A stretch of DNA of 64,000 nt. Origin: Sipunculus nudus. Lineage: Eukaryota > Annelida > Sipuncula > Golfingiida > Sipunculidae. The position numbers and the translations under genes were made by a program. The notes under the pieces were generated by a model. The model ran no database searches. It saw only the letters and a program-made list of their open reading frames with translations, and was not told the DNA's origin. Within the stretch, counting starts at the first letter, position 1; every line of letters begins with the position of its first letter. Shown piece after piece: positions 35,800 through 47,067 of this stretch. The stretch spans positions 5,813,900 through 5,877,899 of the forward strand of contig CM049322.1 in the NCBI GenBank assembly GCA_026874595.1, written 5' to 3'.

Positions 35800-38700
35800 G
35801 CAAGTACTAATATATTACCTTGTAAAAAAGAAAATGGGAAATGATATACGAATATTGATAGGCATGCATTTTCCAAATAAGTTATCATTTATATCACATT
35901 AGCTATGTGACAGAGCTGACTGGTTGGTACAATTAAAAGACTACTGATGATGTGTTTACTAAGGTCAAAATCTTAATGTTCACTATGCATGTGCACTTAT
36001 ACTGGCAAATTGAAGATCCATCTGTTGCAATTTTCTGTTTGAATATATAGTCATATTTTTTTGTGTTTTTTGTTATTTCTAGACAATTTGGTCGTGCGCC
36101 TCTCCAATAAATGTCTCAGGGAAGCACCATGGCACGAAGCGCATCGATGTTGTCTAGAAGAGGGATTGACTTTACCTAATTCATTGACAAGGGACGACAA
36201 CTACAGACTCCTTGAGGCAATGAAAAATAATTCTGTTGTAACTGCATGGCTCGCCTTTCGGCGAATGACCTTACCTCAGTGGACATGGGTTGACGACACC
36301 GTTTATGGTATTTGTTTTACATATCAGCCAACTTTAATTTCATATTTAGTCGATCCAGTGTAATTAAACTGATTTGATTGATGACATAAATTGCATCATA
36401 GCATCTCATGCAAAGCATTGCTTTTAAGATAAGAAGAGTTAACTTAATTTACAGAACCTGCCAGGAAGATGAATAAAGGCAGATGCGCAGTATACAATTC
36501 GACAACTGGGGATATCCAAGGGGCCGACTGCTCTTCCATGAACTTCCAACAGATTTGCGAAGTTAAAGGTATTATCTTCAGAACATTATAATTCTAAATT
36601 GCCCCCATAATAAAAAAAGTTATGACCGCGGCGAAAATGCATCAGCTTTTTCTTACAGATTCGTTCTTAAATATATAATGCTTTGTGTCCATAAGATAAA
36701 AACAAATGATAAGGGGCGGTATTGAAGTCGGGGTATTCGGGGATATAACCCCCCTCACTGCAAAGAATGCATTTTTCTGCTATTGGGCGCACATTTTAAG
36801 GCTAAACCACAGCCTTCTTGGTGCTCTTGGCCCCTAACGGGCATTACCCCCTCTCATCCCAGAATTCTTCACGCGCCCATGTTATGAACACCGATGAAAG
36901 ATATTTAGTGAGTTTTTTTTTTATTTTACATGTCAGATTGCGAGGGATGCTCAGCTTTAGGCCACTTCGGCCAAATGTGCCACAAATCTGGGCCACGTTG
37001 TTTTGTGATTCTGTACGGACATGACAGCTGGTACAACGCCAGGGCACTATGTCAATCACACAAATGGGACCTGGCGGTGCTGGACATCCCTAAAAGCTTA
37101 TCGCTTTCTTCAGAGAAAAGTTATTGGATTGGCCTTCGTAAAGAAGATTGGACATTTAAGGAAAATGAACAAAGTAAGTATGGGTAAAATCACCGGTAAG
37201 ATGCCTGATATGTGATTACTTTGTATTTTAAAATTACAAGCTAATAAACCCTTGAACAATAAATGGACAAACATTGTTAAATACATTATAAACACTGAAA
37301 GCCCTACTCAAATACAAAGTATATCCTATATTCATAATATATGTGTCTTCAGGTTTACAATTACCAGGATCCAGTCACTGGGGTGCTAATGAGCCCAGGA
37401 ATGATGGTCGTTGTGCTGCCTTCCAGGTCAATGGGGATTTGTTTGAATGGAAAACAAAACCGTGCCTGGAAAAAACCTTTGTTTTCTGTTCGAAAGGTCA
37501 TAAATATTCCTTTATAGATATTGCATATATTCTTAATACTGATCTTGCTGTCCCGAAGTTTTATATCCGCTTTGCCCTATAGATCATTTAAGTATATTTG
37601 TAAACTATCATAAATGTCCAAAACATATATTTTAACCTTAATAATCATCTTTCTATGAATCCTGATAAAAAACCTGATTTCACTGGCAGAGGCATAGTGG
37701 AGAATAAAGTATATATCGTTCATATAAGGTCAATCTTTTAAAAAAATATAGATGGAATGCTGTCATTTGGTACAACGACATTGGAGAATGAAGAATCCCA
37801 GACCACAACCTACACAGCGGGTAAACATTATGTTTTTTAATGCCTTAGAAATTTCGTCGTTATCGTCGTGGGGTTCAAATGTCTTTGTAATATATGAACT
37901 AAGCATAACAGAAACTTTAACTAGCTTAATTATAATATCTTGAAGTTTAATATTTAAAATATAATTAAGAAAAACATTCTAGAAAAGTGCCATCAAAAGT
38001 TTAATTATGAAAAAACATAAACTTCGGATGGCCCCTTTCTAGAATGTTCGGCTACAGTGAAAACGGATATTATACAAATTAATTTCTAATTTCTTCTGTG
38101 TATTTACAGAACAAGGAGAAAACACGGTTACACTGTTGATCATTATGATGTCTGTGTTTGTTGCGCTAATATTTCTGTCAACAGTAGCATTTATACTTTA
38201 TCGAAAGAGGAGGGCAAGTATTATTTAAAATGTATACATTCCAAACTTTTTTCACGGAAATATCACAATCAATTATATCAAGGTGAAGGACACTACCATT
38301 CAATAATATTTTTCTTCTGTGCTCCTACTGTTTATATGCTGCTTTAAAATAATAATTTTATATCGTATAGGTTTGCGAGTGATTATCTATACTTAATGAC
38401 ACCTTTTCTGTGGTGTAGTACTATTTAAATAAATGAGGTATATTCCAATAACGTCTAAAATGTTAATATAGGATTCTATTAGGATTCGTATTTTTTGCAG
38501 GCACCTAGCCACAGGACACAGTTGCTTACGCGATTTGAGGATGAGGGGTTATCTCTACTGAATTCTCGTGACGGTATGTGATTTGTTATAAGAACACAAA
38601 TCACAGAATAGTGTTTTCACAGTTTATTTAAGGGTAATATTAATTGCGATGGTATCAAGTGTGTCATACATTTTCACAGAGAAGGGAATGCTGCAAAGGA

Positions 38701-41700
38701 GTGTAGCAAAGGCGGTCATAAGATATTACAGCCAGATCAACCCCTGGTACTGGGAAGAAAATTTGTCACCTGCCGACATGGACGATCTCTACACAGAACA
38801 GTCCTTAACAAGGGTGATCAGATCAGGATACAAGACCAGTCGTCTAAACGTTGAGAAATATTCTCAGATATTCCCAAAGGTACAATAATAGTTATATGGT
38901 CTGACTTTGATAGATGTGAGATCTTTACAATATTTGTTTTGTCTTTAAATGTTCTTTTATTTACTACTCTTTCTGTTTATGCTTTTCGAATGGCATATTT
39001 CACTGAGAATTAGGGTTTTCATTAGCAAGAGAAATGGCTGATATAGGACGTTCAATATATATTTTTTTAGGATGCTACATCGACATTTATCTACCTAGAG
39101 GGTGCCGCTGGAACAGGTAAAACAACACTGTGCAGAAGGATTTTGGCCGACTGGGGCAAACATATAGTTGATAAAGACACCGAGCATGACACCAGAGACG
39201 ACGAAATATATGCCAGTAAATTTCAGTTTGTTCTTCCCATCTTTCTGAGATATGTCCAGTCAGGAGAGGACGTCTTCACGGCAGTTCAAACGCAACTTTC
39301 TTTGAGTGTCTCACAAGCAGAATCATTGAGAGATATTGTGCAATCGAATCCGAAAAAATGTTTGTTTGTGCTTGACGGTTACGACGAATATAATGAAGAA
39401 TCGTCATCAGAAATAACCGCTCTTGCCAAATGGTCAAAATTACCGGACTCCAGCGTTCTACTTACGTCGAGGTATACCCCCCGCGAACACTTTGGTAGTG
39501 GCATAATACCAGTGATCAACCATATAATTCTCGGTGGATTTTCTGAAGAAAATATGTTTGTTTATATCAAGAGATTTTTGTCAGCAGGTAAAGAATGTAC
39601 AGACCAGGAAAAAGAATTAGCAGAAAAGGACTGCACTGACCTAGAAATGCAGCTTTGCGATTCCACTGAACTTATGAATTTTGCCGTTAATCCTGCTGTG
39701 CTTTTCTTGATATGTGTGCTATGGAGACATACAAAAGAAATGCCGTCCACTTTAACAAAATTCTTCCTTAAGTTAACAAAATATATCTGCGGAAGATATG
39801 ATTATAAATACGCAGAGCAGATATCATATCAGGATGCCATTCTTGAAAAATACCATGAAAACCTTATGGAAATAGGGGAAATTGCAAAGGAAGGGTCGCT
39901 ATCTACAAATATGAAACTACACTTTAGCAGGGATGGTACAATCAATCAAATGGGAGAAGTTTCCTGGAAACTAGGGTTCTTCGTTGTGGAACATGGGCCA
40001 AAGGAAATGGGAAAGGTTAGATTTCCGCATAGGTCTTATCAAGATTTCTTTGCCGCGTACTTTATTCAAAATATGAAAGACAGAGCTGAAAAGGAGAAAA
40101 TTTTGTCAAAGCTGTTAGAGTCTTGCCATTCCGCTAAGAGATGGAACGCGATTCTATCTTACCTATTAGGGATGGGCGGGGAGCCTATGTTGCATACAAT
40201 GCAGAACACTTTGCAAGGTAGAGAGCCAATGCTGCAGACCACCATTCAAGTACTCTTTCTGACAGAAAATCCGGACATAAGATGTATACTTCCAGAAGTT
40301 ATTGACATTTGCCCTTCTGACCACAGCAGATATATACTTTCATTGCTCTTCAGCCAAACGGAGGATCACGTAACAGAAATTATATTTAGAATAGGTGAGG
40401 TGACTCAGGTCTGGCCAATTGGACTTCTTCATGCACCTGGGCTGCAATCATTGCACCTGTATTTTAAAACGGAGTACGGAGGTTCTATCCACGATCCGCA
40501 AGAGGTGACGCAGTTAGATACATTTACCAATTTAGTAACACTGATTGTCACTGGAGTTAGGCATATGGATAAGAGCGATGAACCTACTTTGCGCTATATC
40601 GTTGATAGTCTAAGAAATATTAGACACTTTGAATACAGTAACAGTAGGATGGTTCCTATGGACTTGCTGCTGGAGTGTCTTGATGGAAAACGAAATCTTC
40701 AAACTCTTCGTTTTCGAAAGAATAATATACCACAGTCAGATATGGATCGTTTATTCGAATCTTTTTCGAAATGGCCGAAGTTACAAGTGTTAGATCTACA
40801 TGGCAACTCGAGAGAGATTGACAACGTCAGCGTTTTAGTCAAAAGCATAAAGAAAGGTTCAACTTTGCAGGAACTTCGCTTGTGTCAAAGCAGTTTTGAG
40901 GCTCTGAATGAATTGTTTTCAGGACTTTGCGACGCAACAACATTGAAAATCATTGATCTTAGAGGAGAAGAAAGAAGTCGAAGACGCATGAGGCCTGAAC
41001 AAGAAACAACCTTTGACGATGTCAGTGATGAGTATATTCAGTTAGCAGAGGCGCTCAGGAAATGTACAGACATGCAAGAGCTAAGACTGAGAACAAGTTA
41101 TTATTTGGATGCAATGAAACCGCTGGTGAAGACGTTACGGTATATGTACAACATTAAAATTCTTGACGTGTCCAGCAACGTTGTTAGAAAGTCCGTTTAT
41201 AATAATTTTGGAGATGCGCTGGGGAATTTGAAATCAGTCAAGGAGCTTAGACTTTGTGACTGTCTATTTGCTGATAGAATAGATGGCTTGGCTGTTACAC
41301 ACAGTCTAAAAGGAATGTCAAACCTGAGTGTCCTGGAGTTTGGGTGTTACGCCCTTAATCAGAAAGGACTAACCGAATTAGGTAATACTTTGAAAGAACT
41401 TCCTAATCTGGCGGAGCTACTAATGCGTTCCACAGACACATGTGACAGGAAAAATGATGATGCTAGTCAACAACAGTTATATGAGGAAGCTTGGTCCGTA
41501 CTGCTGATGGAAATGTCCGTGTGTACAAAGCTGAGAACTCTTGATATCGGTAGTAACCGGATCGGGAATATGTCTATCTCTAATGCTGCAAAACATATTT
41601 CAAAACTTCAGGAACTGAAAGTTGTCATGATCGATGATTGTCAATTGGCTAAGGTAGCTCCACTCTTTGATCTGGTAGCAAGGCCTGGAATGGTTACCAA

Positions 41701-41896
41701 TATAGAAGACCTGGATCTATCAAACAACAGCTTTGGAGATGAACTAGAAAACTTGATAAACAATATAAGAAAACGTGAAATGCATATGAGAATAAACGTG
41801 TCAAACAATGGTTTAACAGAGGAATGTGAAGAAAGAATAAAGAAGCAATGCGAGGGCAGTCAAATAAATGTTATTTTTAACAATGAATATTTTTAA
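35742..41896 (+). CDS. Gene C: transmembrane CTLD-CTLD-NACHT-LRR receptor
   Basis: Ten coding exons: 35742-35799, 36083-36307, 36455-36568, 36937-37173, 37353-37496, 37752-37820, 38110-38213, 38501-38573, 38680-38879 and 39071-41896. They join into one frame of 1349 aa. Order: signal peptide (MPFHWELLCVLVLWNIQGI), CTLD1 (20-132), CTLD2 (133-259; CEGC start, YWIGLRKEDW, HWGANEPRNDGRC, closing FVFCSKG), Thr-rich stalk (260-282), helix (289-313, then RKRR), 91-residue linker (318-408), NACHT with Walker A GAAGTGKTT (419-427), Walker B LFVLDGYDE (506-514), sensor TSR (540-542), NPAVLFLICVLW (615-626) and FPHRSYQDFFAAYF (726-739), then leucine-rich repeats to the end. All NACHT residues are on one 2.8-kb exon. 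Two introns use GC donors. No death, CARD or TIR domain is visible. Known NACHT-LRR proteins are cytosolic immune sensors; here a lectin-like ectodomain would feed directly into the NTPase (inference). Confidence 0.85.
38110..38213 (+). other. Gene C transmembrane exon
   Basis: Codes EQGENTVTLLIIMMSVFVAL then IFLSTVAFILYRKRR: a 25-residue hydrophobic stretch closed by four basic residues, placing the N-terminus outside and NACHT inside. It ends AGG|GCAAGT, another GC donor, phase 0. The nearby GT alternative would run into a stop in the next exon. The homologous exon in gene B (31985-31879) has the same phases. Confidence 0.75.
39071..41896 (+). other. NACHT-LRR exon
   Basis: One 2826-bp exon starting GATGCTACATCG after a T-rich acceptor (ttttttttag) and ending TAA at 41894-41896. 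It codes 941 residues: the whole NACHT module, winged-helix/HD2 region and about eight or more leucine-rich repeats (for example LQTLRFRKNN, LQVLDLHGN, LRTLDIGSNRI, IEDLDLSNNSF). Having all of it in one exon is common for expanded NLR families. An open frame of this length is not chance. Confidence 0.95.
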
Positions 41897-42809
41897 AGTT
41901 AAGAGCTATTGAATACTGTTTATATCCCAACGGCACCCATTAACATGACAAAGACAATGATAGAGAATTTAACGCCTGATTTGGAGTACAATGTGCATTA
42001 GTTCAAAGTATCCCTGTCGCCGCCTTACATGTACATTGTCTCTTGACATTGCAACAATGGAATAGAAGGTTTAGTTCAGAAAGCACAGCCAGTGATTCAA
42101 AATGTATATTGTGTATTTGTTCAATGATTCGCTTAGTGTTTGTGGCTACTTAGTAATAGTGGTACATAAAATCTTGCAAACTGTATGATAAGTTGATAAC
42201 CCCCCCTTCAGTTAACAAATCCGATCTATCTGAAAGTAAAGAGTTTTATGTTGGTTTATTTTATATATTGTTTTAAAGACAAGGGTTTTTATTCCAAATA
42301 AATGTTTATATGAAACTGGATAAGGAAAAATACAGATATGTTTGTTTCCGTAGATTTAAGATGTTTGCACCTACAGACTTCGTATCCTGAGTTCTACTAT
42401 GATTATTAAACAGAGACCCATTGCTCAAAGTGCTCTTCATGGGTCATAAGTTTGAACTCGGGTATAAATGTAAAAGCTAATATGACTTTCGGATGGATCA
42501 TGACTTTTGTAATTCCGATTATGTATGTATTACCCATAAAATATCTTTACGGATTTAAGAACAAACGTTGAAGTACAAAACCTAGGAATGGATTCATATC
42601 TTAAATATATAAATTGTTTTACAATAAATAGAACGGTCAAAGTAGCAATGTGTTTTGTACAAGGAATTTGTTTGAATGAGAATGGTGTTGTAGGGATGCA
42701 TATGTAAGGAAAACTATACACGCATTGCGTTTATGGTTACGCAAAGCAACATGAAAAGATACCCTATTCGCATTCGCATTCGCTATAAATAAAAACATTT
42801 AACATTATA
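41897..42809. other. 3' flank of gene C
   Basis: Untranslated region and spacer. No second gene is seen. Confidence 0.5.
42297..42302 (+). terminator. Polyadenylation signal of gene C
   Basis: AATAAA occurs 401 bases after the stop codon of gene C. Another AT-rich region follows. It is the first canonical signal I see downstream. Confidence 0.5.
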
Positions 42810-43864
42810 CAGTGAAATCCTGGGTTGCGGACAACCCTCTGAGGGGCGGACACCCCGTGTAACGGGCAGTCTCAGGGACGACCTAAATTTTTTACTACTT
42901 GAGAGAACCCTGTTGGGCGGACACCTCGCTATTAAGGACAATGGGCACTTTTTGTCTGCCTCCTGAATTAATTACCCGGCTAACGGACACCCGACGACCT
43001 AAATGTTCTGTTTATGGTACGCTTTACCTTTTTGTTCAATTTGCGTTCGTCTTTGTAATTGGCAAATTATATGTTTTATTTCCATTTTTTTTCAAGGTTT
43101 TTGCAGCGTTACTCTCATGCCTATCTTTTACTGAAGTGACATTGCCGCCCTGACGTTTGGGCCACGTTATTCCTTTATATACCCGGATTCAAGGCTATTA
43201 ACGTAACTGTGTTGTCAGGTATTTAAACATGTGACGGGCCATGACAGGGTACCAGGTTGGGCTTTAGATCAGAGACATTGCTTATTAAACTGTTTGGCGA
43301 CTGATAAGGTGGCTCGTAGCTCAGAATGATGAACTCACGTTTTCTAAGCTTGGCAGCTGTTGAGGTGTCAGCTAGTGCTCTTTTTTTTCGCAAGTAAACG
43401 CGATCCGATGACCCTGACATGAAATAAATCACCGAGACTATAACGGATCATCCTGAATAAGAATGACACGGACCAATCACATAGGGCGTATCACACCTTA
43501 ATTAGTCTCATATCTCCATCTTTAATGTTGCGATCGCACCAAATGTTATTAAAACTATTAGTACATGATTCTTTTAAGATCAGGAAAAGAGTGAGTAGCT
43601 ATGAATTTGAAGGATCTCTCAGTCAACCTTATGAAATTCCATGTATTCTCTGACAAATGTTGAGGTGTACGACCATAATAAAATTCACGTAATAGCCTCA
43701 TAATAATAACATGAAAATAAAAAAAAAGTCGTAATAAAATTAATCCACATAAAACATGAACGCTGAAAATGTTCACGGATGACTCGACCCCTCTGTGATG
43801 GCCACTCCGCTATAACGGCAAATCGTCAAGTCCCGTGACTTTCCGCTATAGAGGGGTTTCACTC
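42810..43864. mobile_element. TIR element, Tc1/mariner-pogo-like, non-autonomous
   Basis: Starts CAGTGAAATCCTGGGTTGCGG after a TA dinucleotide and ends CCGCTATAGAGGGGTTTCACT, whose complement is AGTGAAACCCCTCTATAGCGG. Inside both ends are 'gcggacacc' and 'ccactccgctataacggc' phrases. Such CAGTGAAACC termini on TA targets are typical of pogo/Tigger-type elements. No transposase is visible. The final base and flanking TA on the right are damaged. Confidence 0.6.
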
Positions 43865-44970
43865 TCTCTATATATACATATCATATTAAAAATGACGAAG
43901 TTTAATTAATACAATAAATAAAAATTGATATTGAATATTAATTCTAATGTTTGATTTTAAAATTGCTCTGTGTATTCGACCCTGACACTCTATGTATCGA
44001 CCAATTGTTTCTAATAAGGGGTCTTCAGATCACACATGTCGATTCATGTCTGCTTTAATATGCTGTAAATAAAGTCGTCATTAGGACATGTATAATGTCT
44101 AAATTACGAAGTAGGTGGAATGTAATACCATGGAAGAGAAAAAGAAGTCATTACAAAATCACAAACTCGCAGTAAATAAAATGATAATATCAGATAGATT
44201 AATGTATAAAGATACAAAATTAGCTGTCCATAATAGGCCATAGTGCGGTATATCATATTAAAAATGACGAAGTGTTCTTAATACGACACTTAAACATGAA
44301 AAGTACCATTTAAGTCAAATGTAAGATTCTCTCTCTGTCTTACGCTGTATATGATTCACATTATCATAAAGGAAACTCTTGGAATCATACTCGTTCATTT
44401 TGTATGCATCGCACATGAACTCAGGCACACAATTCGGTACGATAAGCGGACTAAAACCCCCGATTTTATTTCCAAATAAACTTTCCTCCTTGTGAGATGG
44501 CGCTTTACAGTGCTGGTGTTCAAAACAAGGTACCACTGCACACTTGTTATCATTTGCTTTGTATGACAGTGCGTATGTTCACTTGAGTTGCACATCAAAG
44601 TATATGATTCGTGTTTATTATGGGCCATTGCCTCTGTCATGTGTGGCCGTTGTCTATCTGATCATTAATGTTAGGTTTTCCCTTGAGAGTCTTTGAGAGC
44701 TATTTCATTCAAAGATATACTGAATAAACCATGTTATAAGGTCAGTCAAGAAAACTGGGTAACACCTGTACAAGTGATCCATGCTTTCTTAGCGAGTGTC
44801 GTGTCGTTACAATGGAACAGTTAAGATTAATATACAGTACATAAACAGTGCACGTAAATCAAAACTGATAATGTCTAACCAACAAGAACACAAGCACTGG
44901 AAACTTACAGATAAGATTCTCCAGAAACTCTCACATCACCAGACGGTAAACAGTTTTCATTTCAGCATAT
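43865..44970. repeat. Spacer with a short direct repeat
   Basis: The 23-base phrase 'tatcatattaaaaatgacgaagt' occurs at about 43879 and 44252, some 373 bases apart; the space between shows no gene. The remainder up to 44962 is unremarkable. Confidence 0.5.
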
Positions 44971-46399
44971 CAGGGTTGGGGCCAGGTACATGTGACAGTA
45001 CCTAGGTACAGGTACAGGTACTTTAGAAAGTACCTAGGTATAGGTACAGGTACAGGTACATGTTACAGATATATACGTACTATTTAAATTCATTTAGATA
45101 TGGATATAGTAAATTATTAAATGATCACTTCCTAAGTCATCAGGAAAAAATAAGGCCTGGCAAATGTAAAAGGATTGCCTTTAGTAAATGTGATAAATGG
45201 ACAAGCTGATAAAGTTTACAAAGTTATAAATACAGAAATATAAACTTTCATAAAAATGATTTCAAATCACGTTTTGAGCTTCAAAGTAATGGTTTAAAGT
45301 CAAAATCTCTAGGAGCACCACACTTTGGAGTAAATAGGCTTAATAGCTTAATAGCTTAATAATCTTCCAATCAATTTTTATAGATTAACTTCATGACAAT
45401 AATTCATACAAAATTAGAAGTAACAATCCACAAGTTCATGGCAGAGAGTCACACTGAGGATGTTTTGAGCACCTGCATTTAATGCATGAGCTGCGACTTT
45501 TTTCTGTAAAATGGGAAGTTCTGCTTTTGTTAGGCTTATGCTGAGAGTTCATTGATATAATATGTATTTTCTTTATTTCTACATTTATCCTACACCAATG
45601 TTCTTTTATAAATACAAGAAAACAGGGCTCTACATGGGGCATAAAAGCAACACTGTCCATACCCTTTGCTCTATACCCTTTATATCTGATAATGCCACAA
45701 TGAACTTCCTGTATAGAGGATGGAGGTAGCTTGGCGAGCATGCCACTAGCTCAAGTCCACTTAAGTTCAAAGGCTGCAGGGATGAAAGCTTAGTAATTAC
45801 CCCCAGCCCTGCCTGGTTTAGGTAACAGCCCTGACAGGGATGACAGCTCAGTACCTTACTTGACCAAACCTGATGTCCATATCCAGTATCTTACCTGTAA
45901 TTCATATAAATATGAATTATTTACCTAGATAAAGGTACGGGTACCTGGCCCCAACCCTGTTCAGTGTACATACTAGCCTACTTCAGAAATGGGGCATGTA
46001 GGCAACCCCCTGTATCTATCCTTTGTTGGTTGCTGTATACTTGTGCTAATACTTTAATGCTGCAATGAACTTCCTGTTTAGAGGCAAGAGGTTGACCAGC
46101 TTGCTAGCCAGGTAGCTATCTACAAAGGCAGCAGGGATGAATGCTTTGTAATTACCCCTACCTAAGATAACTAACTGCCCCGACAGGTGTGACAGCTTTA
46201 TACATGTATCAAATACCAGTATCAAATTTGTACCTGGAGTACCTTATTATAGGTACAGGTACTTTAGTTCCAGGTACAGGTACAGGTACAAGGTACTACC
46301 TACTCATGACCAGCAGGTACAGGTACAGGTACAGGTTCTCTGAATTGTGTACCTAGGTACAGGTACAGGTACAGGTACAAGTACCTGGCCCCAACCCTG
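44971..46399. mobile_element. hAT-type non-autonomous element with 8-bp target duplication
   Basis: Left end CAGGGTTGGGGCCAGGTAC at 44971; right end GTACCTGGCCCCAACCCTG ending at 46399: perfect inverted repeats. The flanks 44963-44970 and 46400-46407 are both CAGCATAT, an exact 8-bp duplication, as hAT elements make. Next to both ends are runs of ACAGGT (GTACAGGTACAGGTAC). No transposase is encoded. A third terminus (GTACCTGGCCCCAACCCTG) lies internally at 45941-45959, and the parts before and after it (45690-45900; 46060-46210) are diverged copies of each other. Confidence 0.85.
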
Positions 46400-46407
46400 C
46401 AGCATAT

Positions 46408-47067
46408 ACATGCTGCCCGATAAGACAATTGTTTTGTTGATAATTAACGAAATAACAAGCAAGGACACTGTGAAGTAAGGACAGCTTAAATAGCCTATAA
46501 ATAGTTTAAAATCAAATGTAATTTCGGAAAAATGTGATATCCACAGAACGTTATAATTCATAAAATTGTTTTTTTTTATTCATAGAGAAAAGTAAATAAA
46601 ACACCGTATCCGGGAACGACGTTATATCAAATCAAATAAATTCTTGTCTTTGTACGAGGTTTCTTTTCGATGGAACATATCCCAAGATACTGCATCTTTT
46701 CTTCACCGATCGTCCCTATGTAAAACTGCTGTATTGTAAAAGGGATAGGTATTTCAAAGATTTTAAATGAAATTTTAAACGGAAATTTCAAGTCAGAATA
46801 TATAAAGTTCATTCCATGCAATGAGAGCATCACAAATAGTGTAAGCATAGTATTACTATGAAAGTTCATATCATTCGAAGATAAATATAAGCTGAAAGCA
46901 TGCAGCAGAATATAACAACAAGATCACAAAACCCAATGTCAACAATGCCAAAATATCCAAATGAAGTAAATCAAAATTGCACGATATCGTATTTTATTCA
47001 TGGAAAAATACAGTTTATTAAATAGGGTTATTTATATGTGTAGTTATGCGAAATAACTGTAACCTAC
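46408..47067. other. Spacer with possible relic membrane exon of gene D
   Basis: On the minus strand at about 46965-46880 two frames are strongly hydrophobic (one reads LDILALLTLGFVILLLYS), the position expected for gene D's membrane exon. There is no AG acceptor in front of it, so it cannot be joined. Otherwise nothing is recognised; an 80-codon minus frame at 46627-46869 is unsupported. Confidence 0.35.
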
